Part shown: piece after piece, positions 50,760 through 59,548 of the stretch
Layout of the letters: every line of letters starts with the position of its first letter
Position numbering within the stretch: position 1 is the stretch's first letter
Origin: Pseudomonadota bacterium
GTDB lineage: Bacteria; Pseudomonadota; Alphaproteobacteria; Rhizobiales; Rhizobiaceae
NCBI GenBank assembly: GCA_023404095.1
Contig: JAEYDD010000026.1
Span: 248,001 to 312,000, forward strand
DNA: 64,000 nucleotides
Reading direction: 5' to 3'
The notes under the pieces: model-generated
Database searches by the model: none
Seen by the model: the letters and a program-made list of their open reading frames with translations, nothing else
What the model was told of the DNA's origin: nothing
Program-made: the position numbers and the translations under genes

Positions 50760-51988
50760 TCCCGGATGCCGAAACAGAATGCGGTCGGAAAAGCGGCCGG
50801 GCTTGCGTAATATGTGCTGCCGACGGCACACCGCTCGATATCGTTTGCATCGCGACATCGAATTGGGGGGTCGTGAAGTCCAATCCCGACTATACCATCC
50901 TCGGCCTGGCTGCGCGCGGTCACAGGGTGCTGGTGGTCGAGCCGTTCGAGTCCGTTTCATCTGTCTTTCGTATGGCGCGCATTCAAAGCCGGGTAGTCGG
51001 CGGGGAATGGGGCTTGCGACCGGTGGCGGACGGAATATGGGCGTATCGGCCGAGGCCCTTCGCAATGCCCGGTCAGTCGCGGACCCCGGTCGCAGCGCAT
51101 CTCAGCGGGCGCCTGCTCGCAGCCCTTGCGAGACGCGAGGCGCGGCGGCTCGGCTTTCGCAAGATCTGCCTCTGGACCTTCATGTACAATTCCGGGGCGT
51201 TGCTGGAGGCCTTTCCGGCCGAACTGAAGATCTATGAAAACGGCGACGACGACGCGGCCCTTGCCAGCACGGATGCGCAGCGGCGGACGGTGCGGCAGCT
51301 GGATGCGGAAACCTGCCGCGCATCGGACCTGGTCTTTGCCGTTACCGAGGAGTTGTGCGAACCCCGCCGCTCAAGCAATCCAGCGACGTTCGAGGTCAAC
51401 TGCGCCGCCGATGTCGGATTCTTCGGCACCGCCCTGAACCCGGCGACACCGGTGCCGGGATCCATCGCCCACTTGCCGAAGCCGGTAATCGGTTACGTCG
51501 GCGGCCTCGACCCGTGGAAGATCGACGTCCCGCTGCTCGTCTCCATGGCAAGGCTGCGTCCGACATGGTCTTTCGTGCTCGTCGGCTATGTCTGGTTCGG
51601 CTTCGACCGCTCGGTGTTCGACGACGTGCCCAACATCCATGTCCTCGGCCCGCAGGCCTATGCCGACTTGCCGGGCTTCATGAAGGGAATGGATGTCGGC
51701 ATCATGCCGTTTCCCCTCAACGACATCACGCGCAACGGCGATGCGCTGAAGTGCTATGAATATCTCGCTGCCGGGCTGCCCGTCGTCGGTCGCGACGTTC
51801 CCGTCGCCAGGCGCCTTTCGGGACTGGTCGCCATAGCGGATACGCCGGACGCCTTCGTCGCCGCCTGCGAGGCTGTGCTTGCCGACGCCACGACCAGCCC
51901 GGCCGGTCGCCATGAGGCGATGCTGGCGCACGACTGGTCGCGCCGTGTCGAGCAAAAGATCGAGATCATAAGCGAGTTCATGCGATGA
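50753..51988 (+). CDS. GT-B glycosyltransferase
   Basis: 411-residue GT-B-type glycosyltransferase. The N-terminal part has IVCIATSNWGVVKSNPDYTIL, the donor domain IGYVGGLDPWKIDVPLL and the EYLAAGLPVVG segment of GT1/GT4-like enzymes. Overlaps the methyltransferase gene by 7 bases and the fusion gene by 4. It belongs to the same operon as the priming enzyme. Confidence 0.82.
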   Translation: MLIPDAETECGRKSGRACVICAADGTPLDIVCIATSNWGVVKSNPDYTILGLAARGHRVLVVEPFESVSSVFRMARIQSRVVGGEWGLRPVADGIWAYRPRPFAMPGQSRTPVAAHLSGRLLAALARREARRLGFRKICLWTFMYNSGALLEAFPAELKIYENGDDDAALASTDAQRRTVRQLDAETCRASDLVFAVTEELCEPRRSSNPATFEVNCAADVGFFGTALNPATPVPGSIAHLPKPVIGYVGGLDPWKIDVPLLVSMARLRPTWSFVLVGYVWFGFDRSVFDDVPNIHVLGPQAYADLPGFMKGMDVGIMPFPLNDITRNGDALKCYEYLAAGLPVVGRDVPVARRLSGLVAIADTPDAFVAACEAVLADATTSPAGRHEAMLAHDWSRRVEQKIEIISEFMR

Positions 51989-54216
51989 CAGCTGTCGACG
52001 TATCGATCCTGATCGTCAGCCACGGCCACGGAGCGCTGGTGCGTGATTGCCTGTCGACGATCGGAGCCGGCATGGCGGGGCTGACCTACGAGGTTATCCT
52101 CGTCGATAATCTGAACGAGGCCGATTTCCTCGCAAAGGTCGGGGGAAGCCGGCCGGAGATGACGGTCGTGCAGAATGCCGAACGGCTCGGTTTCGGCGCG
52201 AACGTCAACAAGGCTGCGCGGATTGCGGACGGGCGCGTCCTTCTTATCCTCAATCCCGACACGAAGTATCACGCGGGTCGCGTTTCCGATGCCGTCCGGT
52301 TCCTTGAGGACGACATATCGATCGGTGTCGTCGCCGCCCGCCTCCTCAACGTCGATCTCACCGATCAGCGCAACTTCCGCTCCTTTCCCTCGATGTGGAT
52401 CGCCGTCTTGCGCGGTTTCGGAGCCGACGAATGGCGCCGCCGGCCGGCATTCTATCGCCGGAGCCTGCTGGAGGGCGTTCCCCTCGACGGTCCCACGAAG
52501 GTCGACTGGGTCTATGGCTCCTTCATGCTCATCCGCAAGTGTGTGTTCGAAGCCTTCGGCGGGTTCGACGAGGGCTTCTACATGTACTATGAGGACGTGA
52601 ACCTGTGTTTCCGGCTGCGGAAGGCGGGGCTCTCCACCTTCGTCTATCCTGCCCTCGAATTCGTCCACCACCACCTGCGCACCAGTTCGGAATCGGCAAC
52701 CGGAAGCCATCGAAAATACCACGTCAACAGCCTGGCGCGGTACTTATGGAAATCGAACGGGTTTCTCACCAGCCCCCGCATGCCTGGCGATGCAGGAACG
52801 CCGAGCAGACGAGCGGCGATGGCAGGCGGCGTGCCGGAAGCTGCAGCCAATCCGCTGGCGCTCGTTGTGTCACCCTCCTCGATGCGTCCGTTGGTGCCGC
52901 TGGCCTTCCTGGCCGCAGTCGCGGGCAGCACAGTCGTCGCGTCGGCATTGGCATGGAGCCTGGTGGTTGCAGGCGGCATGGCGGCCGGTACGATGGACCG
53001 TGTGACATGGCTGATCGCTGCCAGCTACATCGCCTGCATCATCATCGCCGAATTCATGCTGAAGGAGTTCGATCCGACCCGTTTGGGCGATGCCCGCGCC
53101 CGCGTCATCGGTGTCGTCGAATCGAGCATCATTGCCGCTTTCCCGGTGGCCCTGTTCGTCGTCGCATCCGGCAATCTGACCGATCGAAAGCATGAACTGT
53201 TTCTGATGATGCTTGTCGGTGTCGCACTTCTGTCCAATGCTGCGACCGCCCTCGTTTTCGCCCGGCTGATCTCGTCGGAGGGAGCGCGGATAGGACTGGT
53301 CGTCGATCAGGCATCGGCGGCCCCGCCGAAGGCGCCCGAATTGCCGATCGGCCTCCAGATCGTTTCCCTCATCATCCCGATGGGCGTAGTGGGAATGGCG
53401 AGCGTTCGCAACAGGATCGCCGATGCGATCCGCTCCCAAGCGATCGATCATGTCCTCCTCGTGACCGGTAGGACAAGCGGTGCCGACGCGCTGCAGCTGG
53501 TGCACGACCTGTCGATGTTCGACATACCGATGTGGCACGCCCAGGTCGGCGAAGACAACTCCGTCGATCTCGTTCAGTTGAAGGCGCAGTTGCGCAGTCG
53601 CACGCGCGAAGGCCTCAAGCGCGGCTTCGACCTCATCTTTGCCGTTGCCGCCCTGAGCGTCCTCTTTATCCCGATGCTTCTCATCGCCGCCGCGATCAAG
53701 CTGGAGGATTCCGGCCCGGTCTTCTTCGGTCAGCCGCGCGTTGGACGCAATCAGGTGCCCTTCATGATGCTGAAATTCCGGTCGATGTACGCTTCCCAGG
53801 CGGACGTGCGTGGTGACCAGCTCACGGCGCGCGGCGACGCGCGCATCACGCGTGTCGGCGCATTCCTGCGGCGGACCTCGCTGGACGAGCTGCCTCAATT
53901 TATCAACGTCATCAACGGCGATATGTCGATCGTCGGCCCGCGGCCGCTGCCAATCGGCTTTCACTTCAAGGGCAGGCCGTTCGAAAACATGATCCCGAAC
54001 TGGCATCACCGCCACCGGGTCCGACCGGGCATCACCGGGCTCTCGCAGCTGAAAGGATTGCGGGGCACGCCCGAAGAAATTTTCGAGGCTTGCGAGATGA
54101 TGAAGCTACGGGCCAAATACGACAATCTCTACATCGATCACTGGTCGATCTGGATGGACTTCTGGATCGTTATCATGACCATCATCAGCGGCGCATTCAT
54201 GTCCAGCGCCTACTGA
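51985..54216 (+). CDS. fusion of GT2 glycosyltransferase and WbaP/WcaJ-type phosphoglycosyltransferase
   Basis: 743 residues, three parts. Residues 5-240: family 2 glycosyltransferase (rhamnosyltransferase-like: VSILIVSHGHGALVRDCLST, NPDTK, GGFDEGFYMYYEDVNLCFR). Residues 303-430: four membrane segments, then a Rossmann-like stretch (about 455-535), as in polyprenyl-phosphate hexose-1-phosphate transferases. Residues 543-743: bacterial sugar transferase with KRGFDLIFAV, GPVFFGQPRVG, MLKFRSMYA, the Asp-Glu catalytic pair in TSLDELPQFIN (634-635) and VGPRPLP. The priming step and a second transfer are therefore on one polypeptide. Start is coupled by ATGA. Confidence 0.88.
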   Translation: MTAVDVSILIVSHGHGALVRDCLSTIGAGMAGLTYEVILVDNLNEADFLAKVGGSRPEMTVVQNAERLGFGANVNKAARIADGRVLLILNPDTKYHAGRVSDAVRFLEDDISIGVVAARLLNVDLTDQRNFRSFPSMWIAVLRGFGADEWRRRPAFYRRSLLEGVPLDGPTKVDWVYGSFMLIRKCVFEAFGGFDEGFYMYYEDVNLCFRLRKAGLSTFVYPALEFVHHHLRTSSESATGSHRKYHVNSLARYLWKSNGFLTSPRMPGDAGTPSRRAAMAGGVPEAAANPLALVVSPSSMRPLVPLAFLAAVAGSTVVASALAWSLVVAGGMAAGTMDRVTWLIAASYIACIIIAEFMLKEFDPTRLGDARARVIGVVESSIIAAFPVALFVVASGNLTDRKHELFLMMLVGVALLSNAATALVFARLISSEGARIGLVVDQASAAPPKAPELPIGLQIVSLIIPMGVVGMASVRNRIADAIRSQAIDHVLLVTGRTSGADALQLVHDLSMFDIPMWHAQVGEDNSVDLVQLKAQLRSRTREGLKRGFDLIFAVAALSVLFIPMLLIAAAIKLEDSGPVFFGQPRVGRNQVPFMMLKFRSMYASQADVRGDQLTARGDARITRVGAFLRRTSLDELPQFINVINGDMSIVGPRPLPIGFHFKGRPFENMIPNWHHRHRVRPGITGLSQLKGLRGTPEEIFEACEMMKLRAKYDNLYIDHWSIWMDFWIVIMTIISGAFMSSAY

Positions 54217-54416
54217 TGGAGTCAGTGGGGAACAGCGGCTTAATTCGAAGCTTTCGCGGCGCGGCTGCGGGCGTGCCGGGGTCGACCGACTGTCTGGCGC
54301 AACATCTGGTTTGCAGAAAATGACCGGACTGAGATATTCGCCCGGGAGATGACGCTACCGGCAAAGCTTGCTAGTTTGGCTGGCACATTGTCTCTTAAAT
54401 AGGCGATAGTCGCTTC

Positions 54417-55562
54417 ATGCTGGCACCGACTTACGACCTCGTTCTGGTGTTCGCTTCCATCGCGGTCTCGATCATGGCCTCGTTCACGGGGCTCACGTTG
54501 ACGCGGGGGATCAACGCGCTGCCCGACTTCAGGCGGAAATTCATGATCGTCATGGCCTCGATGGCGCTGGGCGGCGGTATCTGGTCGATGCATTTTGTCG
54601 CCATGCTGGCCATGAACCTGCCGGTGCCGATCAGTTATGACGCGATCAACACGCTCGGCTCGGCGCTGATCGCCGTCCTGATGTGCGGGATCGCCTTCCT
54701 GATCATGCACTATGCCGGACGCACCTGGATCCACACCGCGATTGCCGGCGCCATTCTGGGCAATGGCATCGTCGCCATGCACTATGTCGGCATGTCCGGC
54801 ATCCGCGGTTGCCTGCCGAGCTTCGAGCCGCCGGGCGTGGTGCTCGCCGTTACCGGCGCGACGATCATGGGTATCCTCGCGTTGCGCATCTCCTATTCCA
54901 GGCGGACGACCGGCGGCATCTTCACCGCCGCCGTCATCTTCGGGCTGTCGGTGGTGCTCGTCCATTTCGTCGCCGTCGGCTGGACCGGATTCCGGATTGG
55001 CGAAGGGACCGGCGACGTGGCGCCAATCATCGACAACGGCGTGCTGGCGCTACTCGTGATGCTGTCGGCCTTCGTGATCTGCGGCACCTTCCTGCTGACG
55101 GCGACCAACTTCGTTCTGACCGGGGCGAAAGTGCCGGCCGCGACCATGACTGCGTCGCCCCCGGCCGTTCCCGCAACAGCGGTTGCTCCCAAATTCTTCA
55201 AGGCTCCGGCGGATGGTCATCTGCCGGAAAACATCAGGCTTCCCTACGAGCGCGACAAGCGCATTCACTTCATCGAGCCCGGGAAAGTTGCGGCGATCCG
55301 GGCCGAGGGGCATTATTCGATCATCTACACCGCCGACGAAAAGCTGTTCTGCCCGCTCTCCATATCGGCCGTCGAGCGGCGGCTCGACCCGCAGCATTTC
55401 GTCCGCACCCACCGCAGCTATCTCGTCAACATCGAGCAGGTGGCGGCCTTCGAGCGAGCCAAGGACAACGGCCGATGTCTTTTCGAGGGCGTCGCCGCCC
55501 TCAAGTCCGCGCCCGTCAGCCGTGCCTTCGTGCCGCGCGTTCGCAGCGCGCTGAGCATCTAG
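54417..55562 (+). CDS. coxC: CoxC-like MHYT sensor-LytTR regulator of CO oxidation
   Basis: 381 residues. N-terminal membrane part with seven predicted spans; MHYT-type motifs MHFVAM (58-63) and MHYVGM (121-126) plus a degenerate VHFVAV (182-187). The MHYT domain is thought to bind a metal and sense O2, CO or NO. A linker rich in Pro/Ala leads to a LytTR DNA-binding domain (about 275-376: IHFIEPGKVAAIRAEGHYS, HRSYLVNI). It matches CoxC/CoxH of Oligotropha carboxidovorans and lies immediately upstream of coxM, with direct repeats in the gap. No strong ribosome-binding site precedes the ATG. Confidence 0.85.
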   Translation: MLAPTYDLVLVFASIAVSIMASFTGLTLTRGINALPDFRRKFMIVMASMALGGGIWSMHFVAMLAMNLPVPISYDAINTLGSALIAVLMCGIAFLIMHYAGRTWIHTAIAGAILGNGIVAMHYVGMSGIRGCLPSFEPPGVVLAVTGATIMGILALRISYSRRTTGGIFTAAVIFGLSVVLVHFVAVGWTGFRIGEGTGDVAPIIDNGVLALLVMLSAFVICGTFLLTATNFVLTGAKVPAATMTASPPAVPATAVAPKFFKAPADGHLPENIRLPYERDKRIHFIEPGKVAAIRAEGHYSIIYTADEKLFCPLSISAVERRLDPQHFVRTHRSYLVNIEQVAAFERAKDNGRCLFEGVAALKSAPVSRAFVPRVRSALSI

Positions 55563-55582
55563 GCCAGCACTGATTTCAAGGC

Positions 55583-55619
55583 TTTCGCGTTTCGTGCAGC
55601 TATTTCGCATTTCGTGCAG
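55583..55619 (+). promoter_or_regulatory. direct-repeat candidate operator upstream of coxM
   Basis: Two 17 bp direct repeats, TTTCGCGTTTCGTGCAG (55583-55599) and TTTCGCATTTCGTGCAG (55603-55619), differ at one base and are 20 bp apart, two helical turns. LytTR proteins typically bind such paired direct repeats. A TTGACG (55641-55646) lies 21 bp downstream as a possible -35. The natural binder would be the LytTR domain of the adjacent CoxC. Confidence 0.6.
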
Positions 55620-55725
55620 AACCGTTCGCGGCCAAGGCGTTTGACGTTGCGGCAGGCCGAACGGGGTTCATCATTTCTTTTCAGAGGCGTGCCTGCCGGC
55701 GCGCTTCGTTTCTGGGAGGAAATCG

Positions 55726-56580
55726 ATGATACCGGCACCCTTTGACTACCACCGCCCGGACACCGTCGAGGCGGCGGTGAAACTGATCGCCGATCTCGGC
55801 GAAAGCGCCCGCGTGATCGCCGGCGGCCACAGCCTCATCCCCCTGATGAAGATGCGCATGACCGACATCGCGCATCTGGTGGACCTGCAGAAGATTGGTG
55901 CGCTGAAAGGCATCGCCATCGACGGCCGCACCGTGACGATCGGCGCGATGACCACCCAGCATGAACTGATCGGGAGCGCAGCCCTCGCCAATGCCGCCCC
56001 GATCCTCCGGGAGGCAGCGCTGCAGATCGCCGATCCTCAGGTGCGCTACATCGGCACGATCGGCGGCAATGTCGCAAACGGCGACCCCGGCAACGACATG
56101 CCCGGCGTCATGCAGTGTCTCGACGCCAGCTACCACCTGCAGGGATCGAACGGCGAGCGCACCGTGAAGGCGCGCGATTTCTATGAGGCCGCCTATTTCA
56201 CGGCCCGCGCCGACGACGAGATCCTGACGGCCGTGAGCTTCGAGGCGCCGGCCGGCGGCCAGGCCTATGTCAAGCAGAAGCGCAAGACGGGCGATTACGC
56301 CACGGCTGCCGCAGCCGTGATCATCGCAAATTCGGGTGGCATCTGTTCCGCCGCGTCGATCGCCATGACCAATCTCTCCGACACGCCGGTCTGGTGCGAG
56401 GCCGCAGGCCAGGCGCTGGTCGGCACGTCGCTCGGGGCGACCGACATCGGCAACGCCATCGATGCCATGCAGGCGGTGATCAACCCTCAGGACGACAACA
56501 AGGGACCGGCGGAATTCAAGCGCCATACCGCCGCCGTCATCCTGCGCCGTGCGATCGAACGCGCCGCGTCGCGCGCCTGA
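55726..56580 (+). CDS. coxM: CO dehydrogenase medium (FAD) subunit
   Basis: 284-residue flavoprotein subunit. FAD-binding motifs AGGHS (32-36) and TIGGN (111-115) are at the same positions as in O. carboxidovorans CoxM. It passes electrons from the iron-sulfur subunit to the quinone-side acceptor. GGGAGG lies upstream of the ATG. Cotranscribed with coxS and coxL, 11 bp and then a 4 bp overlap apart. Confidence 0.93.
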   Translation: MIPAPFDYHRPDTVEAAVKLIADLGESARVIAGGHSLIPLMKMRMTDIAHLVDLQKIGALKGIAIDGRTVTIGAMTTQHELIGSAALANAAPILREAALQIADPQVRYIGTIGGNVANGDPGNDMPGVMQCLDASYHLQGSNGERTVKARDFYEAAYFTARADDEILTAVSFEAPAGGQAYVKQKRKTGDYATAAAAVIIANSGGICSAASIAMTNLSDTPVWCEAAGQALVGTSLGATDIGNAIDAMQAVINPQDDNKGPAEFKRHTAAVILRRAIERAASRA

Positions 56581-56591
56581 AGGAGGCTTTC

Positions 56592-57083
56592 ATGGGCAAG
56601 ATGCACATCAAGCTGACGGTCAACGGAAAGTCCGTCGAACTTCTGGCCGAGCCGCGCGAACTCCTGATTCACGTGCTGCGCGAAGAGCTTTCGATCACAG
56701 GACCACATATCGGCTGCGAGACCACCCATTGCGGTGCCTGCACCGTCGACATGGACGGCAGGTCGGTGAAGTCCTGCACGGTCTTTGCCGCCCAGGCGAA
56801 CGGCGCCAATGTGACCACGATCGAAGGCCTCGGCACCCCGGACGGGCTGCACGTGCTGCAGACGATGTTCAAGGAGCATCACGGTCTGCAATGCGGCTTC
56901 TGCACGCCTGGCATGATCACGCGTGCCTATCGCTTCCTTAAGGAAAATCCTGATCCGACCGAGGAGGAGGTCCGTTTCGGCATGTCCGGCAATCTCTGTC
57001 GCTGCACCGGCTACCAGAACATCGTCAAGGCGATCCTCGCCGCGGCGGCCGAACTCAATGCGGTCAAGGAGGCGGCACAATGA
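56592..57083 (+). CDS. coxS: CO dehydrogenase small (2Fe-2S) subunit
   Basis: 163-residue iron-sulfur subunit. Plant-type 2Fe-2S cluster Cys at 42, 47, 50 and 62; second 2Fe-2S cluster Cys at 101, 104, 136 and 138 (CGFCTPGM, CRCTGYQNI). All eight are present, matching the known enzyme within one position. AGGAGG precedes the ATG. Stop overlaps coxL start. Confidence 0.94.
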   Translation: MGKMHIKLTVNGKSVELLAEPRELLIHVLREELSITGPHIGCETTHCGACTVDMDGRSVKSCTVFAAQANGANVTTIEGLGTPDGLHVLQTMFKEHHGLQCGFCTPGMITRAYRFLKENPDPTEEEVRFGMSGNLCRCTGYQNIVKAILAAAAELNAVKEAAQ

Positions 57084-59500
57084 ACGAGATGGCACCCCCG
57101 AAAACCGAGCGCGCTGCCGCCCTCAAGGGTCTCGGCTCCGCCCGCAAGCGCGTCGAGGATGCGCGTTTCACCCAGGGCAAGGGCAACTATGTCGACGACA
57201 TCAAGCTGCCCGGCATGCTGTTCGGCGATTTTGTTCGCAGCCCCTACGCCCATGCCCGCATCAAGTCGATCGACACCGACAAGGCCAAGGCGCTGCCAGG
57301 CGTGATTGCGGTCCTCACCGCGGCCGATCTGGCGCCCCTGAAGCTGCACTGGATGCCGACGCTCGCCGGCGACGTGCAGATGGTGCTCGCCGACGGCAAG
57401 GTGCTGTTCCAGGGCCAGGAAGTGGCCTACGTCGTGGCCGAAAACCGCTACATCGCTGCAGATGCGGTGGAACTCGTTGAGGTCGAATACGAGGAACTGC
57501 CCGTTGTCGTCGATCCGTTCAAGGCGGAGGCGCCGGATGCGCCGGTGCTGCGCGAGGATCTCGTAGGCAAGACCGAGGGCGCGCACGGCCCGCGCCGGCA
57601 TCATAACCACATCTTCACCTGGGAACAGGGCGACAGGGACGCAACCGAAAAGGTGCTCGCCTCTGCCGACGTGGTGGCGGAGGAAATGGTTTACTACCAC
57701 CGCACCCATCCCTGCCCGCTGGAGACCTGCGGCTGTGTCGCCTCGATGGACAAGGTGAACGGCAAGCTGACCGTCTGGGGCACGTTCCAGGCGCCGCATG
57801 CGGTGCGCACGGTTGCCTCGCTGATCTCGGGCATCGCCGAGCATAATATCCGTATCATCTCGCCCGACATCGGAGGCGGCTTCGGCAACAAGGTGGGCGT
57901 CTACCCCGGCTACATCTGTTCCATCGTCGCCTCCATCGTGACAGGCGTTCCGGTGAAGTGGGTCGAGGACCGCATGGATAACCTGATGGCGACCGCCTTT
58001 GCCCGCGACTACTGGATGAAGGGCAGGATTTCAGCCACGAAGGATGGCAGGATCACCGGTCTCTGGTGCCACGTGACGGCCGACCACGGCGCCTTCGACG
58101 CCTGCGCGGACCCGACCAAGTTCCCGGCCGGCTTCTTCAATATCTGCACCGGCTCCTACGACATCCCGGTCGCCTATCTGGCCGTCGACGGCGTCTATAC
58201 CAACAAGGCGCCGGGCGGGGTCGCCTATCGCTGCTCGTTCCGGGTAACGGAAGCGGCCTATTTCATCGAGCGGATGATCGAGGTGCTGGCGATCAAACTC
58301 GGCATGGACGCTGCCGAACTCAGGGCGAAGAACTTCATCCGCAAGGACCAGTTCCCCTATCACTCGGCGCTCGGCTGGGAATATGATTCCGGCGACTATC
58401 ACACCGCCTGGGACAAGGCCCTGAAGGCCGTCGACTACGAAGGGCTTCGCAAGGAGCAGGCCCAAAGGCTCGAAGACTTCAAGGCCGGCAAGACCCGGAA
58501 GCTGATCGGCATCGGGCTCACGCATTTTACCGAGATCGTCGGGGCCGGACCGGTCAAGAACTGCGACATCCTCGGGCTCGGCATGTTCGACAGTTGCGAG
58601 ATCCGCATCCATCCGACGGGGTCGGCGATCGCAAGGCTCGGCACGATCAGCCAGGGCCAGGGACATGCGACGACATTTGCCCAGATCCTTGCCTCCGAAA
58701 TTGGCATCCCGGCCGACGACATCACGGTGGAGGAGGGCGATACGGATACCGCACCCTACGGCCTCGGCACCTACGGCTCGCGCTCGACCCCGGTCGCGGG
58801 AGCTGCGACCGCCATGGCCGGCCGGAAAATCCGCGCCAAGGCGCAGATGATCGCCGCCTATCTGCTGGAGGTCCATGACGACGACGTCGAGTGGGATGTC
58901 GACCGCTTCGCGGTCAAGGGCGCGCCCGAGCGCTTCAAGACCATGAAGGAAATCGCGTTTGCCGCCTACAACCAGGCCATCCCGGGCATCGAGCCGGGCC
59001 TGGAGGCGGTGAGCTACTACGACCCGCCGAACATGACCTATCCCTTCGGCGCCTATATCTGCGTGATGGAGATCGACGTCGATACCGGCGAGCACGAGGT
59101 CCGGCAGTTTTACGCGCTGGACGATTGCGGCACCCGCATCAACCCGATGATCATCGAGGGCCAGGTGCACGGCGGCGCGACCGAGGGCTATGCCATCGCG
59201 ATGGGTCAGGAGATCGCCTACGACGAGATGGGCAACGTCAAGACCGCCACGCTGATGGATTTCTTCCTGCCGACCGCCTGGGAGACGCCGCACTACACGA
59301 CCGACTTCACCGTCACGCCTTCGCCGCATCACCCGATCGGCGCCAAGGGTGTGGGCGAGAGCCCGAATGTCGGATCGGTGCCGGCCTTCTCCAATGCCGT
59401 GCATGACGCCTTCCGGGCCTTCGGGCTGACGCAGACGCACATGCCCCATGATCACTGGCGGATCTGGAGGACGGCGCACGAACTCGGCCTGCACGGCTGA
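57080..59500 (+). CDS. coxL: form I CO dehydrogenase large (molybdopterin) subunit
   Basis: 806-residue molybdenum hydroxylase large subunit of aerobic CO dehydrogenase. The form I active-site loop AYRCSFR is present, with the cysteine that carries the Cu-S-Mo centre at 385 (Cys388 in O. carboxidovorans). QGQGH (525-529) and the catalytic Glu760 in KGVGESPN are also in place. The AYxCSFR signature separates true CO dehydrogenases from form II enzymes (AYRGAGR). Followed after 11 bp by an intrinsic terminator. Confidence 0.96.
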   Translation: MNEMAPPKTERAAALKGLGSARKRVEDARFTQGKGNYVDDIKLPGMLFGDFVRSPYAHARIKSIDTDKAKALPGVIAVLTAADLAPLKLHWMPTLAGDVQMVLADGKVLFQGQEVAYVVAENRYIAADAVELVEVEYEELPVVVDPFKAEAPDAPVLREDLVGKTEGAHGPRRHHNHIFTWEQGDRDATEKVLASADVVAEEMVYYHRTHPCPLETCGCVASMDKVNGKLTVWGTFQAPHAVRTVASLISGIAEHNIRIISPDIGGGFGNKVGVYPGYICSIVASIVTGVPVKWVEDRMDNLMATAFARDYWMKGRISATKDGRITGLWCHVTADHGAFDACADPTKFPAGFFNICTGSYDIPVAYLAVDGVYTNKAPGGVAYRCSFRVTEAAYFIERMIEVLAIKLGMDAAELRAKNFIRKDQFPYHSALGWEYDSGDYHTAWDKALKAVDYEGLRKEQAQRLEDFKAGKTRKLIGIGLTHFTEIVGAGPVKNCDILGLGMFDSCEIRIHPTGSAIARLGTISQGQGHATTFAQILASEIGIPADDITVEEGDTDTAPYGLGTYGSRSTPVAGAATAMAGRKIRAKAQMIAAYLLEVHDDDVEWDVDRFAVKGAPERFKTMKEIAFAAYNQAIPGIEPGLEAVSYYDPPNMTYPFGAYICVMEIDVDTGEHEVRQFYALDDCGTRINPMIIEGQVHGGATEGYAIAMGQEIAYDEMGNVKTATLMDFFLPTAWETPHYTTDFTVTPSPHHPIGAKGVGESPNVGSVPAFSNAVHDAFRAFGLTQTHMPHDHWRIWRTAHELGLHG

Positions 59501-59511
59501 GGACGCGGGAG

Positions 59512-59543
59512 GGCGGGTCGGTACGAGGCCGGCCCGCCTTTTT
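59512..59543 (+). terminator. intrinsic terminator between coxL and coxD
   Basis: Ten-pair stem GGCGGGTCGG (59512-59521) with CCGGCCCGCC (59529-59538), one G-T wobble, seven-base loop, then TTTTT (59539-59543). It ends 5 bp before the coxD start, which has no ribosome-binding site. It should limit read-through so that structural coxMSL exceed the accessory genes. Confidence 0.78.
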
Positions 59544-59548
59544 GCCGG

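Noticed and set aside
54381..54396. Sigma54-like TGGCAC element upstream of coxC
   Set aside because: TGGCAC is present but the expected GC dinucleotide of the -12 element is missing at the right distance.
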